64,000 nt of DNA from Aggregatibacter kilianii (GCF_003130255.1 NZ_NRCN01000001.1:620001-684000), one strand, 5' to 3'. Counted from the stretch's first letter, positions 1-9,240 are shown. A program made the numbers and translations. The notes: generated from the letters alone by a model not told the origin.

Positions 1-2
1 GT

Positions 3-1106
3 TTGATTGTGCGTATCGCCCCTGCCGTCGCGAAAGCGGCGATAGATTCCGGCGTAGCAACCCGTCCGATCGAAGATTTTGATGCTTATATCGAGCAACT
101 CACCCAGTTCGTATATAAAACCAACTTGTTTATGAAACCGGTGTTTGCACAAGCCAAACAAGATAAAAAACGCGTGCTATTAACCGATGGCGAAGAAACC
201 CGAATTTTACATGCTGTACAAGAAATCTCGACCTTAGGCATCGCTTATCCGATTTTACTCGGTCGCCCAAGCGTGATTGAACAACGCATTAAAAAACTTG
301 GGTTACACATTAAAGAAGGCCGTGATTTCGAGTTAATTAACATCGAAAACGATCCCCGTTACCAAGAATGTTGCAAAACTTACTACGACATGCTTAAACG
401 CGCGGGCGTAACGCCGGACATTGCCAAACGTGAAATGTTTAACAACCCAACGGCTATCGGTGCCGTGTTGTTGCATTTAGGTCACGCCGACGCCATGTTG
501 TGTGGTTTAGTGGGACACTACGCCACTCACTTAAAAACCCTGAAAAACGTGATTGGCTTGCAAGAGGGAGTACATACTGCCGCGACCGTTAATGGCTTAG
601 TGCTACCGGCCGGCAACCTATTTCTTGCCGATACCTTCGTGAACAATGATCCGACAGCGGAAGAATTAGCGGAAATTACGCTAATGACGGCGAAAGAAGT
701 GAGTCTATTTGGTATTGAACCGCAAATTGCGTTAATTTCACACTCAAACTATGGCAGTAACAACAGCCCAAGTGCGGTCAAAATGCGCAACGTTTTAACC
801 TTAGTAAAAGAAAAAGCACCTGAACTCTCCATTGATGGCGAAATGCACTGTGATGTTGCCTTATCCCAACGCTTACGCGATGACGTTATGCCTGACAGCC
901 CATTAAAAGGCGCAGCAAACGTGTTGGTGATGCCAAATATGGAAGCGGCGCGTATCAGCTTAAATCTATTACAAGGCACCGCAACACCAATCACCGTCGG
1001 CCCAATTTTAATGGGCTTGAATAAATCGGCGCATATTTTGACTTCTGTCGCTTCAGTTCGTCGTATCATTAATATGGTGGCGATTGCCGCAGTAAAAGCA
1101 CAATAA
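3..1106 (+). CDS. maeB: NADP-dependent malic enzyme, C-terminal part (5' end outside window)
   Basis: This is the C-terminal part of a MaeB-type malic enzyme, which decarboxylates malate to pyruvate with NADP. The reading frame is open to the left window edge, so residue 1 is not a true start and about half of the usual ~760 residues is missing. What remains is the last bit of the malic domain (RIAPAVAKAA) followed by the phosphotransacetylase-like regulatory domain, with typical segments such as LLTDGEETRILHA, FNNPTAIGAVLLHLG and PNMEAARISLNLLQG. In MaeB this domain mediates control by acetyl-CoA and does not itself transfer acetyl groups. A strong terminator follows the stop. A stand-alone phosphotransacetylase is unlikely given the upstream malic-domain tail. 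Confidence 0.93.
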   Translation: MIVRIAPAVAKAAIDSGVATRPIEDFDAYIEQLTQFVYKTNLFMKPVFAQAKQDKKRVLLTDGEETRILHAVQEISTLGIAYPILLGRPSVIEQRIKKLGLHIKEGRDFELINIENDPRYQECCKTYYDMLKRAGVTPDIAKREMFNNPTAIGAVLLHLGHADAMLCGLVGHYATHLKTLKNVIGLQEGVHTAATVNGLVLPAGNLFLADTFVNNDPTAEELAEITLMTAKEVSLFGIEPQIALISHSNYGSNNSPSAVKMRNVLTLVKEKAPELSIDGEMHCDVALSQRLRDDVMPDSPLKGAANVLVMPNMEAARISLNLLQGTATPITVGPILMGLNKSAHILTSVASVRRIINMVAIAAVKAQ

Positions 1107-1126
1107 TTGCCCCTGGCAGAAAATAA

Positions 1127-1157
1127 AGAAGATGGCTAGTTGCCATCTTCTTTTTTA
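1127..1157 (+). terminator. Intrinsic terminator after maeB
   Basis: A perfect 9-bp stem, GAAGATGGC at 1128-1136 and GCCATCTTC at 1142-1150, with a 5-nt loop, is followed by six T. It sits just past the maeB stop. Confidence 0.9.
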
Positions 1158-1177
1158 TTAACCAATCACAGCCTTTA

Positions 1178-1206
1178 ATGATCTTAATCAATTTTCGTGC
1201 TATGAT
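1178..1206 (+). promoter_or_regulatory. Candidate FNR box (1178-1191) overlapping the sodA promoter (-10 TATGAT at 1201-1206)
   Basis: ATGAT-CTTA-ATCAA at 1178-1191 matches the FNR consensus TTGAT-N4-ATCAA at 9 of 10 positions. A good -10 element, TATGAT, lies at 1201-1206. The implied start site is near 1213, so the box is centred at about -28, over the -35 region, where a regulator would repress. FNR repression of sodA is known in E. coli. The site here is inferred from sequence only. Confidence 0.5.
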
Positions 1207-1253
1207 TTAGACCGTTTTTTAAACGTGATTGACTCTAACAAAAGGAAAAAATT

Positions 1254-1901
1254 ATGGCTTATACTTTACCTGAATTAGGCTACGCCTATGACGCATTAGA
1301 ACCCCATTTCGATGCGCAAACCATGGAAATTCACCACAGCAAACACCACCAAGCGTATGTAAACAACGCTAACGCGGTATTAGAAAACTCTCCTGAATTA
1401 CAAGAACTCGCCAGCGGTTGCCCGGGTAAATTATTGGCGCACTTACATGAAGTTGCACCAGAAAAACGCCCTGCGCTACGCAACAATGTAGGCGGCCACT
1501 TAAACCATAGCTTATTCTGGAAAAGTCTGAAAAAAGGTACAACCTTACAAGGTCCATTGAAAGACGCTATCGTGCGTGATTTTGGTTCCGTTGAAAACTT
1601 CAAAGCGGAATTTGAAAAAGCCGCGGCTACCCGTTTCGGCTCAGGTTGGGCATGGTTAGTATTAGAAAACGGAAAACTCTATGTAGCCTCTACTGCCAAC
1701 CAAGACAACCCAATTATGGGCAAAGAATTTGCCGGTTGTTCCGGAACCCCAATCTTCGGTTTAGACGTTTGGGAACACGCTTATTACTTAAAATTCCAAA
1801 ACCGCCGTCCGGACTATATTAAAGAATTCTGGAACGTGCTGAACTGGGATTTTGCTAACGAACGCTTTGAGAAAGTGTTAGCCGGTGCACACCACCACTA
1901 A
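1254..1901 (+). CDS. sodA: Superoxide dismutase, Mn type
   Basis: Cytoplasmic superoxide dismutase that converts superoxide to hydrogen peroxide and oxygen. At 215 residues it has the normal family length. Metal-binding and signature segments are visible: [13 protein letters not shown] near the N-terminus, [10 protein letters not shown] in the middle, and [21 protein letters not shown] with the Asp and His ligands near the C-terminus. The sequence looks like the SodA (Mn) rather than the SodB (Fe) branch, but metal preference cannot be proved by reading. The start is preceded by AAAGGAAA. The gene stands alone between two terminators with its own promoter and a possible FNR site. The protein ends in three histidines. 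Confidence 0.96.
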   Translation: MAYTLPELGYAYDALEPHFDAQTMEIHHSKHHQAYVNNANAVLENSPELQELASGCPGKLLAHLHEVAPEKRPALRNNVGGHLNHSLFWKSLKKGTTLQGPLKDAIVRDFGSVENFKAEFEKAAATRFGSGWAWLVLENGKLYVASTANQDNPIMGKEFAGCSGTPIFGLDVWEHAYYLKFQNRRPDYIKEFWNVLNWDFANERFEKVLAGAHHH

Positions 1902-1911
1902 TCTTCCATTG

Positions 1912-1954
1912 AAAAGTGCGGTCAAAAAACACTGCTTTTTTTGACCGCACTTTT
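1912..1954. terminator. USS inverted pair acting as bidirectional terminator between sodA and eda
   Basis: An uptake signal AAGTGCGGT at 1914-1922 faces its complement at 1944-1952. Together with the flanking A and T tracts they form an 18-bp stem with a short loop and T-runs on both strands. It lies between convergent sodA and eda, so it probably terminates both. Confidence 0.85.
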
Positions 1955-1965
1955 ATATTCAAAAC

Positions 1966-2601
1966 CTACTTAACCAGTTCAACCACTTCTTTCGTTAATC
2001 GACCGATTTCCGACCAGTTTTTGTCATTAATCAGTTTTTTCTCGACAAACCAAGAACCACCACAGGCTACCACATTTGGAATGGCTAAATAATCTTGAAT
2101 ATTTTGCAACCCAATCCCACCCGTTGGCATGATTTTCAATTGCGTGTAAGGGCCTAATAACGCTTTAATCATTTTCACACCACCAGAGGCTTCCGCCGGA
2201 AAGAATTTCACAGTTTCAATGCCTAGCTCTAACGCTGCTTCAATAGCCATCGGATTATTCGCGCCCGGTATAATCAGTAAACCTAAGTCTTGGCATAATT
2301 GCACAATTTTAGGGTTAAACCCCGGCGTCACGACAAAATCCGCACCGGCATTTTTCGCTTGAAAAACCTGTTCTGAGGTTAAAACCGTACCCGCCGCAAT
2401 CAGAAAATCAGGTCGCTTTTGGCGCAACAACCGAATCGCCTCTTCAGCCGCCGGAGAACGAAAAGTAATCTCCGCTACCGGCAACCCATTTTGTACCAGC
2501 GTATCTGCCAACGGTAAAATATCCTCAGCATGATCCAACGCGATAACAGGAACGACTTTGAGTTGATGAAGTTGTGTTGTGATTGTCGTTAGATTCAGCA
2601 T
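1966..2601 (-). CDS. eda: KDPG/KHG aldolase (2-dehydro-3-deoxy-phosphogluconate aldolase)
   Basis: Class I aldolase that splits 2-keto-3-deoxy-6-phosphogluconate into pyruvate and glyceraldehyde 3-phosphate, and also acts on 4-hydroxy-2-oxoglutarate. At 211 residues it is full length. The Schiff-base lysine is in ETVKFFPAEASGG (Lys132), the catalytic glutamate is in PVAEITFRS (Glu44), and IPGANNP and MPTGGI are phosphate-binding segments. No edd or other Entner-Doudoroff gene is adjacent, so the gene may serve uronate or hydroxyketoglutarate breakdown here. A Shine-Dalgarno (AAGGAG) precedes the ATG. A USS-pair terminator follows. Confidence 0.94.
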   Translation of the reverse strand: MLNLTTITTQLHQLKVVPVIALDHAEDILPLADTLVQNGLPVAEITFRSPAAEEAIRLLRQKRPDFLIAAGTVLTSEQVFQAKNAGADFVVTPGFNPKIVQLCQDLGLLIIPGANNPMAIEAALELGIETVKFFPAEASGGVKMIKALLGPYTQLKIMPTGGIGLQNIQDYLAIPNVVACGGSWFVEKKLINDKNWSEIGRLTKEVVELVK

Positions 2602-2637
2602 AGTTTCTCCTTTTAACCCGTTAATATCACAAATGAA

Positions 2638-4383
2638 TTATTTCGGCTCAATCCCCTCAAATTCCCGAATTTTATTCAATGCTTCGGTTAAATCAGAGGT
2701 GAAAGTAATTTTTTTGATTTCAGGCAGTGAACCGGATTTAACGATAGTTCGTAGTGGTTGGAACTGCATGTTACACATATAAAGCTGTTGATGAGGCAGC
2801 ATATGTTGTACGAAGCGGGTAAGTGCATGAATGCCCCCTGTGTCAAGCACGGTCACGGCATCGCATTGTAAAACAATATGTTTGATTTCGTGATCGGTGT
2901 GGACGGTTTTATCATGCAAGTCGGCGAAGAGATTATCGGCAGCTGCGAAAAAGAGCGGTCCGCTAATACGATAAATTAACACATCATCCAAATCTTCCGG
3001 CACAGCGATATTGATGGATTTGGTCATTTCGGCGATGGTGCGGATAAACAGCAAACTGGCCAATAACACACCCACAGAAATAGCAATCACCATGTCAAAT
3101 AACACAGTAAGGATTAAACAAACCAGTAATACGGCAATTTCGTTACGTCCGGAACGACGGGTAAGCTGAATAATTTGTGGTAAATCCGCCATATGCCAAG
3201 CCACGACCAGCAAGAGTGCAGCCATAGAAGATAACGGCAAATAAGACAGTGCCGGAGCAAAAAACAATAAGGCAAAAAGCACTAGTAAGGCGTGTACGAC
3301 ACTTGAAATCGGTGATACACCACCGGATTTAACATTTACTGCAGAACGCGCGATGGCAGCGGTGGCAGTGATACCGCCAAAAAACGGAGAGGCAATGTTA
3401 CCAAGGCCTTGCGCTAATAATTCGTTATTGGAATGATGCTTAGTGTCGGTGATATTGTCTAAAATGACTGCACACAATAAAGATTCGATCGCGCCCAAGA
3501 CTGCCATGGAAAAAGCGGCCGGCAATAGGCGTTGAATGGTGTCGAAATTCCAGTTAATCAGATTGCCTTGCGGATCAGGAATATTCCATGGCAAGGAAAA
3601 TTCAGGCAAAACACTCGGAATACCGTAGCCGGTCGTACCGTCAGAAAGTGTGTATTGAAATTCGGTACCGATGGTCGCGACAGAATAACCGAAGTGTGTC
3701 AGCAATAAAGATAACAATGTTGCGATGATCACTGCCGGCAAATGACCGGGAATGGGCAGACGTAGCTTATGCCATTGCGTTAAAACAATGAGGGTAATAA
3801 CACCAACAATAGTATCCGCCCAATTGATGCTTGGAAGTGCGGTCAAAATTACTTGCACTTTTTCAAGATAATGAGACGGCATCTTTTCAATACTCAAGCC
3901 AAGGAAATCTTTAATTTGTAAGGTAGCAATAACGATGCCGATACCCGATGTAAAGCCGAGCGTGACGGGTAGCGGAATATATTCAATAAGCCGCCCCAAA
4001 CGGAACAACGCCATAAGTACCAAAATGATACCGGAAAGCAAAGTGGCCATAAGCAGACCACTTAAACCGAATTGCTGGGTAACAGGGTATAAAATCACCA
4101 CAAAGGCAGCTGTTGGACCGGAAATATTAAAGCGTGAACCGCCCGTTAACGCGATGATAATCCCCGCAACAATGGCGGTGTATAAACCGTGCTGCGGTGG
4201 TACGCCGGTGGCAATAGCAAGCGCCATGGAAAGCGGGATGGCGATAATACCGACAGTTAATCCGGCAATAATATCTTTTACCAAATGACGGGAAGTATAG
4301 CCGTCTCTGAGGCTGTCTTTTAATGCACTGAAAGGTTTAACTGACAGAAAGACATTTTTAGTAAGAAACCATTTTTTTAACAT
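2638..4383 (-). CDS. SulP family anion transporter with STAS domain
   Basis: Inner-membrane SulP/SLC26 permease of 581 residues. The N-terminal two thirds is strongly hydrophobic with many membrane segments. It includes the family segment around ISGPTAAFVVILYPVT and the motif GGITATAAIARSAVN. The last ~110 residues form a STAS domain (VLQCDAVTVLDTGGIHALTRF). Relatives carry sulfate, bicarbonate or C4-dicarboxylates such as succinate (E. coli DauA). The substrate cannot be read from sequence, so no gene symbol is given. It is transcribed alone, downstream of the divergent tRNA/lon region and 36 bp before eda, so the two may be co-transcribed. Confidence 0.88.
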   Translation of the reverse strand: MLKKWFLTKNVFLSVKPFSALKDSLRDGYTSRHLVKDIIAGLTVGIIAIPLSMALAIATGVPPQHGLYTAIVAGIIIALTGGSRFNISGPTAAFVVILYPVTQQFGLSGLLMATLLSGIILVLMALFRLGRLIEYIPLPVTLGFTSGIGIVIATLQIKDFLGLSIEKMPSHYLEKVQVILTALPSINWADTIVGVITLIVLTQWHKLRLPIPGHLPAVIIATLLSLLLTHFGYSVATIGTEFQYTLSDGTTGYGIPSVLPEFSLPWNIPDPQGNLINWNFDTIQRLLPAAFSMAVLGAIESLLCAVILDNITDTKHHSNNELLAQGLGNIASPFFGGITATAAIARSAVNVKSGGVSPISSVVHALLVLFALLFFAPALSYLPLSSMAALLLVVAWHMADLPQIIQLTRRSGRNEIAVLLVCLILTVLFDMVIAISVGVLLASLLFIRTIAEMTKSINIAVPEDLDDVLIYRISGPLFFAAADNLFADLHDKTVHTDHEIKHIVLQCDAVTVLDTGGIHALTRFVQHMLPHQQLYMCNMQFQPLRTIVKSGSLPEIKKITFTSDLTEALNKIREFEGIEPK

Positions 4384-4545
4384 AAAAATATAAATAAGAT
4401 GAGATGTGTAATTGAAATGAATAACCTTATGGATAATGGCTATTTTACCTGACTTTTGGTGAAATTTTTATCTTATGAACAATGAAATTACAAAAATACT
4501 TGACGAAGCTCAATGAAATCCTTATAGTTCGCACGTCCTAATCAC

Positions 4546-4635
4546 GGTGAGATGTCCGAGTGGTTGAAGGAGCACGCCTGGAAAGCGTGTATGTGGGAAA
4601 CTGCATCGAGGGTTCGAATCCCTCTCTCACCGCCA
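4546..4635 (+). tRNA. tRNA-Ser(GGA)
   Basis: A 90-nt class II tRNA with CCA encoded. The acceptor stem GGTGAGA (4546-4552) pairs with TCTCACC (4625-4631), then discriminator G and CCA. The anticodon stem CACGC/GCGTG encloses loop CTGGAAA with anticodon GGA at 4580-4582. A long variable arm and a T arm with GGTTCGAATCC are present. The GGA anticodon reads UCC and UCU serine codons. Confidence 0.97.
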
Positions 4636-4777
4636 TTCTTAACGAATTTTCTTTTTATTTTCTGTCTTACCACAGCCTAATTCAGTTATACTAATTTCTA
4701 TTCTTACAAGAAAAATTGTATCAAAAACACGTGAAAAACCCACCGCACTTTTAGCCTGTTGGCGGAGTTTTTTAAGT

Positions 4778-4804
4778 CTTGAATTTAAATAAACTACCCC
4801 AATA
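4778..4804 (+). promoter_or_regulatory. Heat-shock (sigma-32 type) promoter of lon
   Basis: CTTGAA at 4778-4783, a 13-bp spacer, then CCCCAATA at 4797-4804. This closely matches the RpoH consensus (CTTGAAA, 13-15 bp, CCCCATNT), with the start codon of lon about 36 bp further on. lon is a classic RpoH target in enterobacteria. Confidence 0.8.
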
Positions 4805-4840
4805 TACAGGCAATCATCGGATTTTAGATTAAGAGAGTAT

Positions 4841-7258
4841 ATGATGAGATCAAAAAAACCAGAATTACAAATAATACCGGTATTGCCACTGCGCGATGTT
4901 GTTGTATTTCCTTATATGGTAATGCCGTTATTTGTCGGTCGTCCAAAATCAATTAGTAGCCTTGATGACGCAATGCAGAACAATAAGAAATTATTATTGG
5001 TGTCACAGAAACAGGCAGATTTGGAGGAGCCGTCTATTGATGATTTATATGACGTTGGAACCATTGCCAATATTATTCAATTATTAAAATTGCCTGACGG
5101 TACGGTCAAAGTATTGGTGGAAGGTCAACAACGCGCCAAAATCAGAAAAGTTGAAGATAACGGTGAATATTTATGGGCCGTTGCCGAACCGTTACTAACT
5201 ACTTTAGGTAATGAAAAAGAATTACAAGTGGCTCATAAAGCTGTCTTAGATGAGTTTCAAAGCTATATTAATTTGAACAAAAAAGTACAGCCTGACATTC
5301 TCTCTGCCTTACAACAAATCGATAATTTAGAACAATTAAGCGATACGATGGCTTCCCATTTACCGGTTTCCGTTGCGCAGAAACAAGCCGTATTGGAAAT
5401 GACCAATGTGGTTGAGCGTTTTGAATATTTGCTGGGTTTAATGCAGTCAGAAGCAGATCTGTTACAAGTGGAAAAACGCATTCGTGGTCGCGTGAAAAAA
5501 CAAATGGAAAAAAGCCAACGCGATTACTATTTGAATGAACAAATTAAGGCAATTCAAAAAGAACTTGGCGAAACAGAAAATACGGTAAGTGAAATTGAAC
5601 AATTACGCCAAAAAATTGAAGATGCCAAAATGCCGCAGGAAGCTCGTGAGAAGGCGGAATCCGAGCTACAAAAACTGAAAATGATGTCCCCGATGTCGGC
5701 GGAAGCAACGGTTGTGCGTAGCTATATTGATTGGATGATTCAAGTGCCTTGGCATAAACGCACCAAAGTGAAAAAAGATCTGTCCAAAGCACAAGAAATT
5801 TTAGATGCGGATCATTACGGTTTAGAACGCGTGAAAGAACGTATTTTGGAATACCTTGCCGTACAAACCCGTTTAAATCAAATCAAAGGTCCTATTCTCT
5901 GTTTAGTGGGGCCACCGGGAGTTGGTAAAACATCATTAGGGCAATCTATAGCTAATGCGACCGGTCGTAAATATGTGCGTATGGCGCTAGGTGGCGTGCG
6001 TGATGAAGCAGAAATTCGTGGTCACCGTAAAACCTATATTGGTTCGTTGCCGGGTAAATTGATTCAAAAAATGGCGAAAGTCGGTGTGAAAAATCCGCTT
6101 TTCTTACTAGATGAAATTGACAAAATGACTTCCGATATGCGGGGTGATCCTGCCTCTGCATTATTAGAGGTGTTGGATCCTGAACAAAATGCTCATTTTA
6201 ACGATCATTATTTGGAAGTGGATTATGATTTATCTGATGTCATGTTTGTAGCGACCTCCAACTCCATGAATATTCCAACACCGTTATTGGATCGTATGGA
6301 AGTGATTCGTTTATCCGGTTATACGGAAGATGAAAAACTGAATATCGCCACTCGCCATTTGATCAACAAACAAATGGAACGTAACGGACTAAAAGCCGGT
6401 GAATTAACTATTGATGATAGCGCGATTGTGGATATTATTCGCTATTACACCCGTGAAGCCGGGGTGCGTAACTTAGAGCGTGAAATTTCAAAAATCTGTC
6501 GTAAGGCAGTCAAAACATTGTTGCTAGACAAGAAAGTAAAGTCCATTAAAGTCAACGCGAAAAACTTGCATGACTATCTTGGTGTAAAACGCTTTGAATT
6601 TGGTCGTGCGGATACACAAAATCGTGTCGGCGAAGTGACTGGTTTGGCATGGACAGAAGTAGGTGGTGATTTACTCACCATTGAAACGGCTTCTGTGCCA
6701 GGCAAAGGCAAACTCAGCTATACAGGTTCTCTTGGCGATGTGATGAAAGAATCCATTCAAGCAGCAATGACCGTAGTCCGCTCCCGTGCGGAAAAATTAG
6801 GCATCAATTCCGATTTCCATGAAAAACGGGATATTCATATTCACGTCCCGGATGGTGCAACACCAAAAGATGGTCCAAGCGCAGGGATTGCTATGTGTAC
6901 AGCATTAGTGTCCTGCTTAACCGGTAATCCGGTGAAGTCGGAAGTAGCCATGACGGGAGAAATCAGCTTGCGTGGCAAAGTGTTACCAATTGGCGGATTA
7001 AAAGAGAAATTGCTAGCAGCCCATCGAGGCGGTATTAAAACCGTGGTTATTCCGAAGGAAAACGTGAAAGATTTGGAAGACATTCCGGAAAATGCAAAAC
7101 GTGATCTTGTTATCCATGCCGTGGAGACCATTGATGAAGTGCTAACCATTGCATTGGAGAATCCGCCGACCGGCGTTGAATTTGTGAAACTTGATCCGGT
7201 TTCTGCAGTAAAAGCGCCCCGTCGTAAAAAAGCCGTATCCAGAAGTGCGGTCAATTAA
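4841..7258 (+). CDS. lon: ATP-dependent protease La
   Basis: Cytoplasmic AAA+ serine protease that degrades misfolded and selected regulatory proteins. At 805 residues it is slightly longer than E. coli Lon (784). Order of parts: N-terminal substrate domain (PVLPLRDVVVFPYMVMPLFVG), coiled region, AAA+ module with Walker A GPPGVGKTS near residue 356 and Walker B FLLDEIDKM, then the protease domain with catalytic Ser in DGPSAGIAM (about residue 679) and Lys in GGLKEKLLAAHRGG (about 722). Two ATGs lie in tandem at 4841 and 4844 behind AAGAGAG. The last codons and the stop lie in an uptake signal (7243-7251). A heat-shock promoter precedes the gene and ppiD follows. Confidence 0.97.
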   Translation: MMRSKKPELQIIPVLPLRDVVVFPYMVMPLFVGRPKSISSLDDAMQNNKKLLLVSQKQADLEEPSIDDLYDVGTIANIIQLLKLPDGTVKVLVEGQQRAKIRKVEDNGEYLWAVAEPLLTTLGNEKELQVAHKAVLDEFQSYINLNKKVQPDILSALQQIDNLEQLSDTMASHLPVSVAQKQAVLEMTNVVERFEYLLGLMQSEADLLQVEKRIRGRVKKQMEKSQRDYYLNEQIKAIQKELGETENTVSEIEQLRQKIEDAKMPQEAREKAESELQKLKMMSPMSAEATVVRSYIDWMIQVPWHKRTKVKKDLSKAQEILDADHYGLERVKERILEYLAVQTRLNQIKGPILCLVGPPGVGKTSLGQSIANATGRKYVRMALGGVRDEAEIRGHRKTYIGSLPGKLIQKMAKVGVKNPLFLLDEIDKMTSDMRGDPASALLEVLDPEQNAHFNDHYLEVDYDLSDVMFVATSNSMNIPTPLLDRMEVIRLSGYTEDEKLNIATRHLINKQMERNGLKAGELTIDDSAIVDIIRYYTREAGVRNLEREISKICRKAVKTLLLDKKVKSIKVNAKNLHDYLGVKRFEFGRADTQNRVGEVTGLAWTEVGGDLLTIETASVPGKGKLSYTGSLGDVMKESIQAAMTVVRSRAEKLGINSDFHEKRDIHIHVPDGATPKDGPSAGIAMCTALVSCLTGNPVKSEVAMTGEISLRGKVLPIGGLKEKLLAAHRGGIKTVVIPKENVKDLEDIPENAKRDLVIHAVETIDEVLTIALENPPTGVEFVKLDPVSAVKAPRRKKAVSRSAVN

Positions 7259-7270
7259 TTAAGTGTTTTT

Positions 7271-7311
7271 AATAAGCCAAATTATCCAACATAATTTGGC
7301 TTATTTTTATT
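7271..7311 (+). terminator. Intrinsic terminator after lon
   Basis: A perfect 15-bp stem, AATAAGCCAAATTAT (7271-7285) against ATAATTTGGCTTATT (7291-7305) with a CCAAC loop, followed by a T-rich tail. Confidence 0.9.
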
Positions 7312-7340
7312 TTGATAGTGCGTCCTCAGGCGCTTTAGAT

Positions 7341-7346
7341 TATAAT
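7341..7346 (+). promoter_or_regulatory. Candidate -10 of the ppiD promoter
   Basis: A perfect TATAAT lies 40 bp before the ppiD start and after the lon terminator. No good -35 is found at normal spacing (TTGATA is 23 bp upstream), so only the -10 is proposed. Confidence 0.45.
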
Positions 7347-7385
7347 CGTGCAAATTTTTGTATCATTTTTATAGGATAAATTTTA

Positions 7386-9233
7386 ATGGTAATGGAAAAA
7401 CTGAACGGAGCCTCAAACAACTGGGCTTCTAAGTTTCTTTTTGGTTTTATTTCGGTAACCTTTGTTATCAGTTCTATGGCAGGCTATCTTTACACCCGAA
7501 CAGACAACTCTGCCGCGAAAGTGAATGGAGAAGAAATCTCACAGCACGCTTTCCAAAATCAATACAACATCGCCTCCCGCAATTTAAGCCCGCAAGAAGC
7601 CGATTCCCCGGCTCAAGTCGCTAATCTCAAAAGACAAATTTTATCGTCCCTAATTGATCAGGAATTGCTACGCCAATACACCAATGAATTGAAATTAGGC
7701 GTAAGCGATGAACGAATTAAACAAGAAATTGTTACCAGCCCGAATTTCCAAAATAACGGCAAATTTGATAATGCGTTATACCAACAAGTGCTACAAAACA
7801 ATGGTATTTCTGCCGAAACCTATGCAGGTTATGTGCGTGAAGCATTACGCTTAGAACAACTTCAAGGCGGTTTGGCAATTACCGCATTCAACGTACCGGC
7901 GCAACGGGACGCTTTGGCAAAATTATTCTTCCAAAGCCGCAATATTCGATTGGCAAATTTATCTTTAGCCGATGAAATTTCGAAACAAACCGTCACTGAT
8001 GCCGAAATTCAAGCTTACTACGATGCCCACAAGGCTGACTTTACTATTCCTGAATCCGTGAAAGTGCAATATCTTGATTTATCTGGTGCAAATATGGAAA
8101 AAAGCATCAATATTAGCGATGTGGAAATTGCACAGTACTACCAAGACAAAAAGGCCCAATTCACTACGCAGGGACAACAACGTTTAGCCCATATCCAAGT
8201 GAAAACCGAACAACAGGCACAAGATTTATACAATCAATTACAAAATGGTGCGGCATTTGCCGACTTAGCCAAAAATCACTCTATCGATCCTACCAGTGCG
8301 GAGAAAGGTGGTGATTTAAGTTGGGTAAGTTCGGGTGAATTTCCGAAAGTTTTTGAAGATGCAGCGAATGCTTTAGCTGTGGGTCAATACAGTCAACCGG
8401 TCAAACTGGATAATAACTATCACATTATTTTGGTAGAAGAACGCAAAGAAGCGGGCGTATTGCCGTTAGAAAATGTGAAAGCGCAAATTGCTGCACAAAT
8501 TCGTCAAAACTTGATCAACAACCAATTCTTCTCTGTTGAAAAACGTGTGGCTGAAAAAGCCTTTGAAGATCCTTCTTCACTAAAAGCGGCTGCCGATGAA
8601 GCTGGTGTTAAAGTGCAAGAAACCGGCTATTTCTCCCGTAACAACATTCCTGCCGCACTAAATTACCCGAATGTGGCATCAGCCATTTTTGATTCCGAAA
8701 TATCCCAAGGCGGTAGCAATTCTGAGCCGATGAGCATAGGAGAACAACACTCTTTAGTGGTGCGTGTACTTGAACATAAAGCGCAATCAACAAAATCTTT
8801 AGAAGAGGCGAAAGCAGAAATTATTGCAACGCTAAAACAGCAAAAAGCGGAAACCGTTGTGTTAGCCCAAGCCGATAAATTCGTACAAGAATTAGCGTCA
8901 GGCAAAACCGTTGATGGTGTGAAATTCGGAGCCGAGCAAACCTGGGTATTTGCTGAAAATAAAAATCCAGCTTTAAATAATCAGGTATTTTCGATGACGA
9001 AACCGACAGAAGGCAAAACTACCTATAAAGCGGCCAAAGACACTAAAGGCGATGTGGTTATCATTGCATTGGATAAAGTGACCGATGGCAAATTGAGCGA
9101 AGAGGAACAAAAACAATTTGCCGTTCAAATTGAACAAGCCGCTCAAGTCGGCTTGCAAAATAGCTTATTGAATGCTTTACGCGCGAAAGCCAAAATTGAA
9201 ATAAACGATTCGTTTATTAATCAGGAACAATAA
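7386..9233 (+). CDS. ppiD: Periplasmic folding chaperone / SurA-type peptidyl-prolyl isomerase PpiD
   Basis: Membrane-anchored periplasmic chaperone that receives proteins leaving the SecYEG channel. The 615 residues start with a short cytoplasmic stretch, one membrane anchor (FGFISVTFVISSMAGYLY, roughly residues 19-37), a SurA_N-like chaperone domain, and one parvulin domain at about residues 260-360 (RLAHIQVKTEQQAQDLYNQL ... GGDLSWVSSGEFPKVFE). The first ATG (7386) is followed by a second at 7392; MVMEKLNGASN fits the family. It lies downstream of lon as in E. coli, but the hupB gene usually between them is absent. Confidence 0.93.
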   Translation: MVMEKLNGASNNWASKFLFGFISVTFVISSMAGYLYTRTDNSAAKVNGEEISQHAFQNQYNIASRNLSPQEADSPAQVANLKRQILSSLIDQELLRQYTNELKLGVSDERIKQEIVTSPNFQNNGKFDNALYQQVLQNNGISAETYAGYVREALRLEQLQGGLAITAFNVPAQRDALAKLFFQSRNIRLANLSLADEISKQTVTDAEIQAYYDAHKADFTIPESVKVQYLDLSGANMEKSINISDVEIAQYYQDKKAQFTTQGQQRLAHIQVKTEQQAQDLYNQLQNGAAFADLAKNHSIDPTSAEKGGDLSWVSSGEFPKVFEDAANALAVGQYSQPVKLDNNYHIILVEERKEAGVLPLENVKAQIAAQIRQNLINNQFFSVEKRVAEKAFEDPSSLKAAADEAGVKVQETGYFSRNNIPAALNYPNVASAIFDSEISQGGSNSEPMSIGEQHSLVVRVLEHKAQSTKSLEEAKAEIIATLKQQKAETVVLAQADKFVQELASGKTVDGVKFGAEQTWVFAENKNPALNNQVFSMTKPTEGKTTYKAAKDTKGDVVIIALDKVTDGKLSEEEQKQFAVQIEQAAQVGLQNSLLNALRAKAKIEINDSFINQEQ

Positions 9234-9240
9234 TTAACGC

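Noticed and set aside
6841-7254. 137-codon minus-strand reading frame inside lon
   Set aside because: It is antisense to the conserved protease domain, has no ribosome site and reads as a shadow of lon codon usage.
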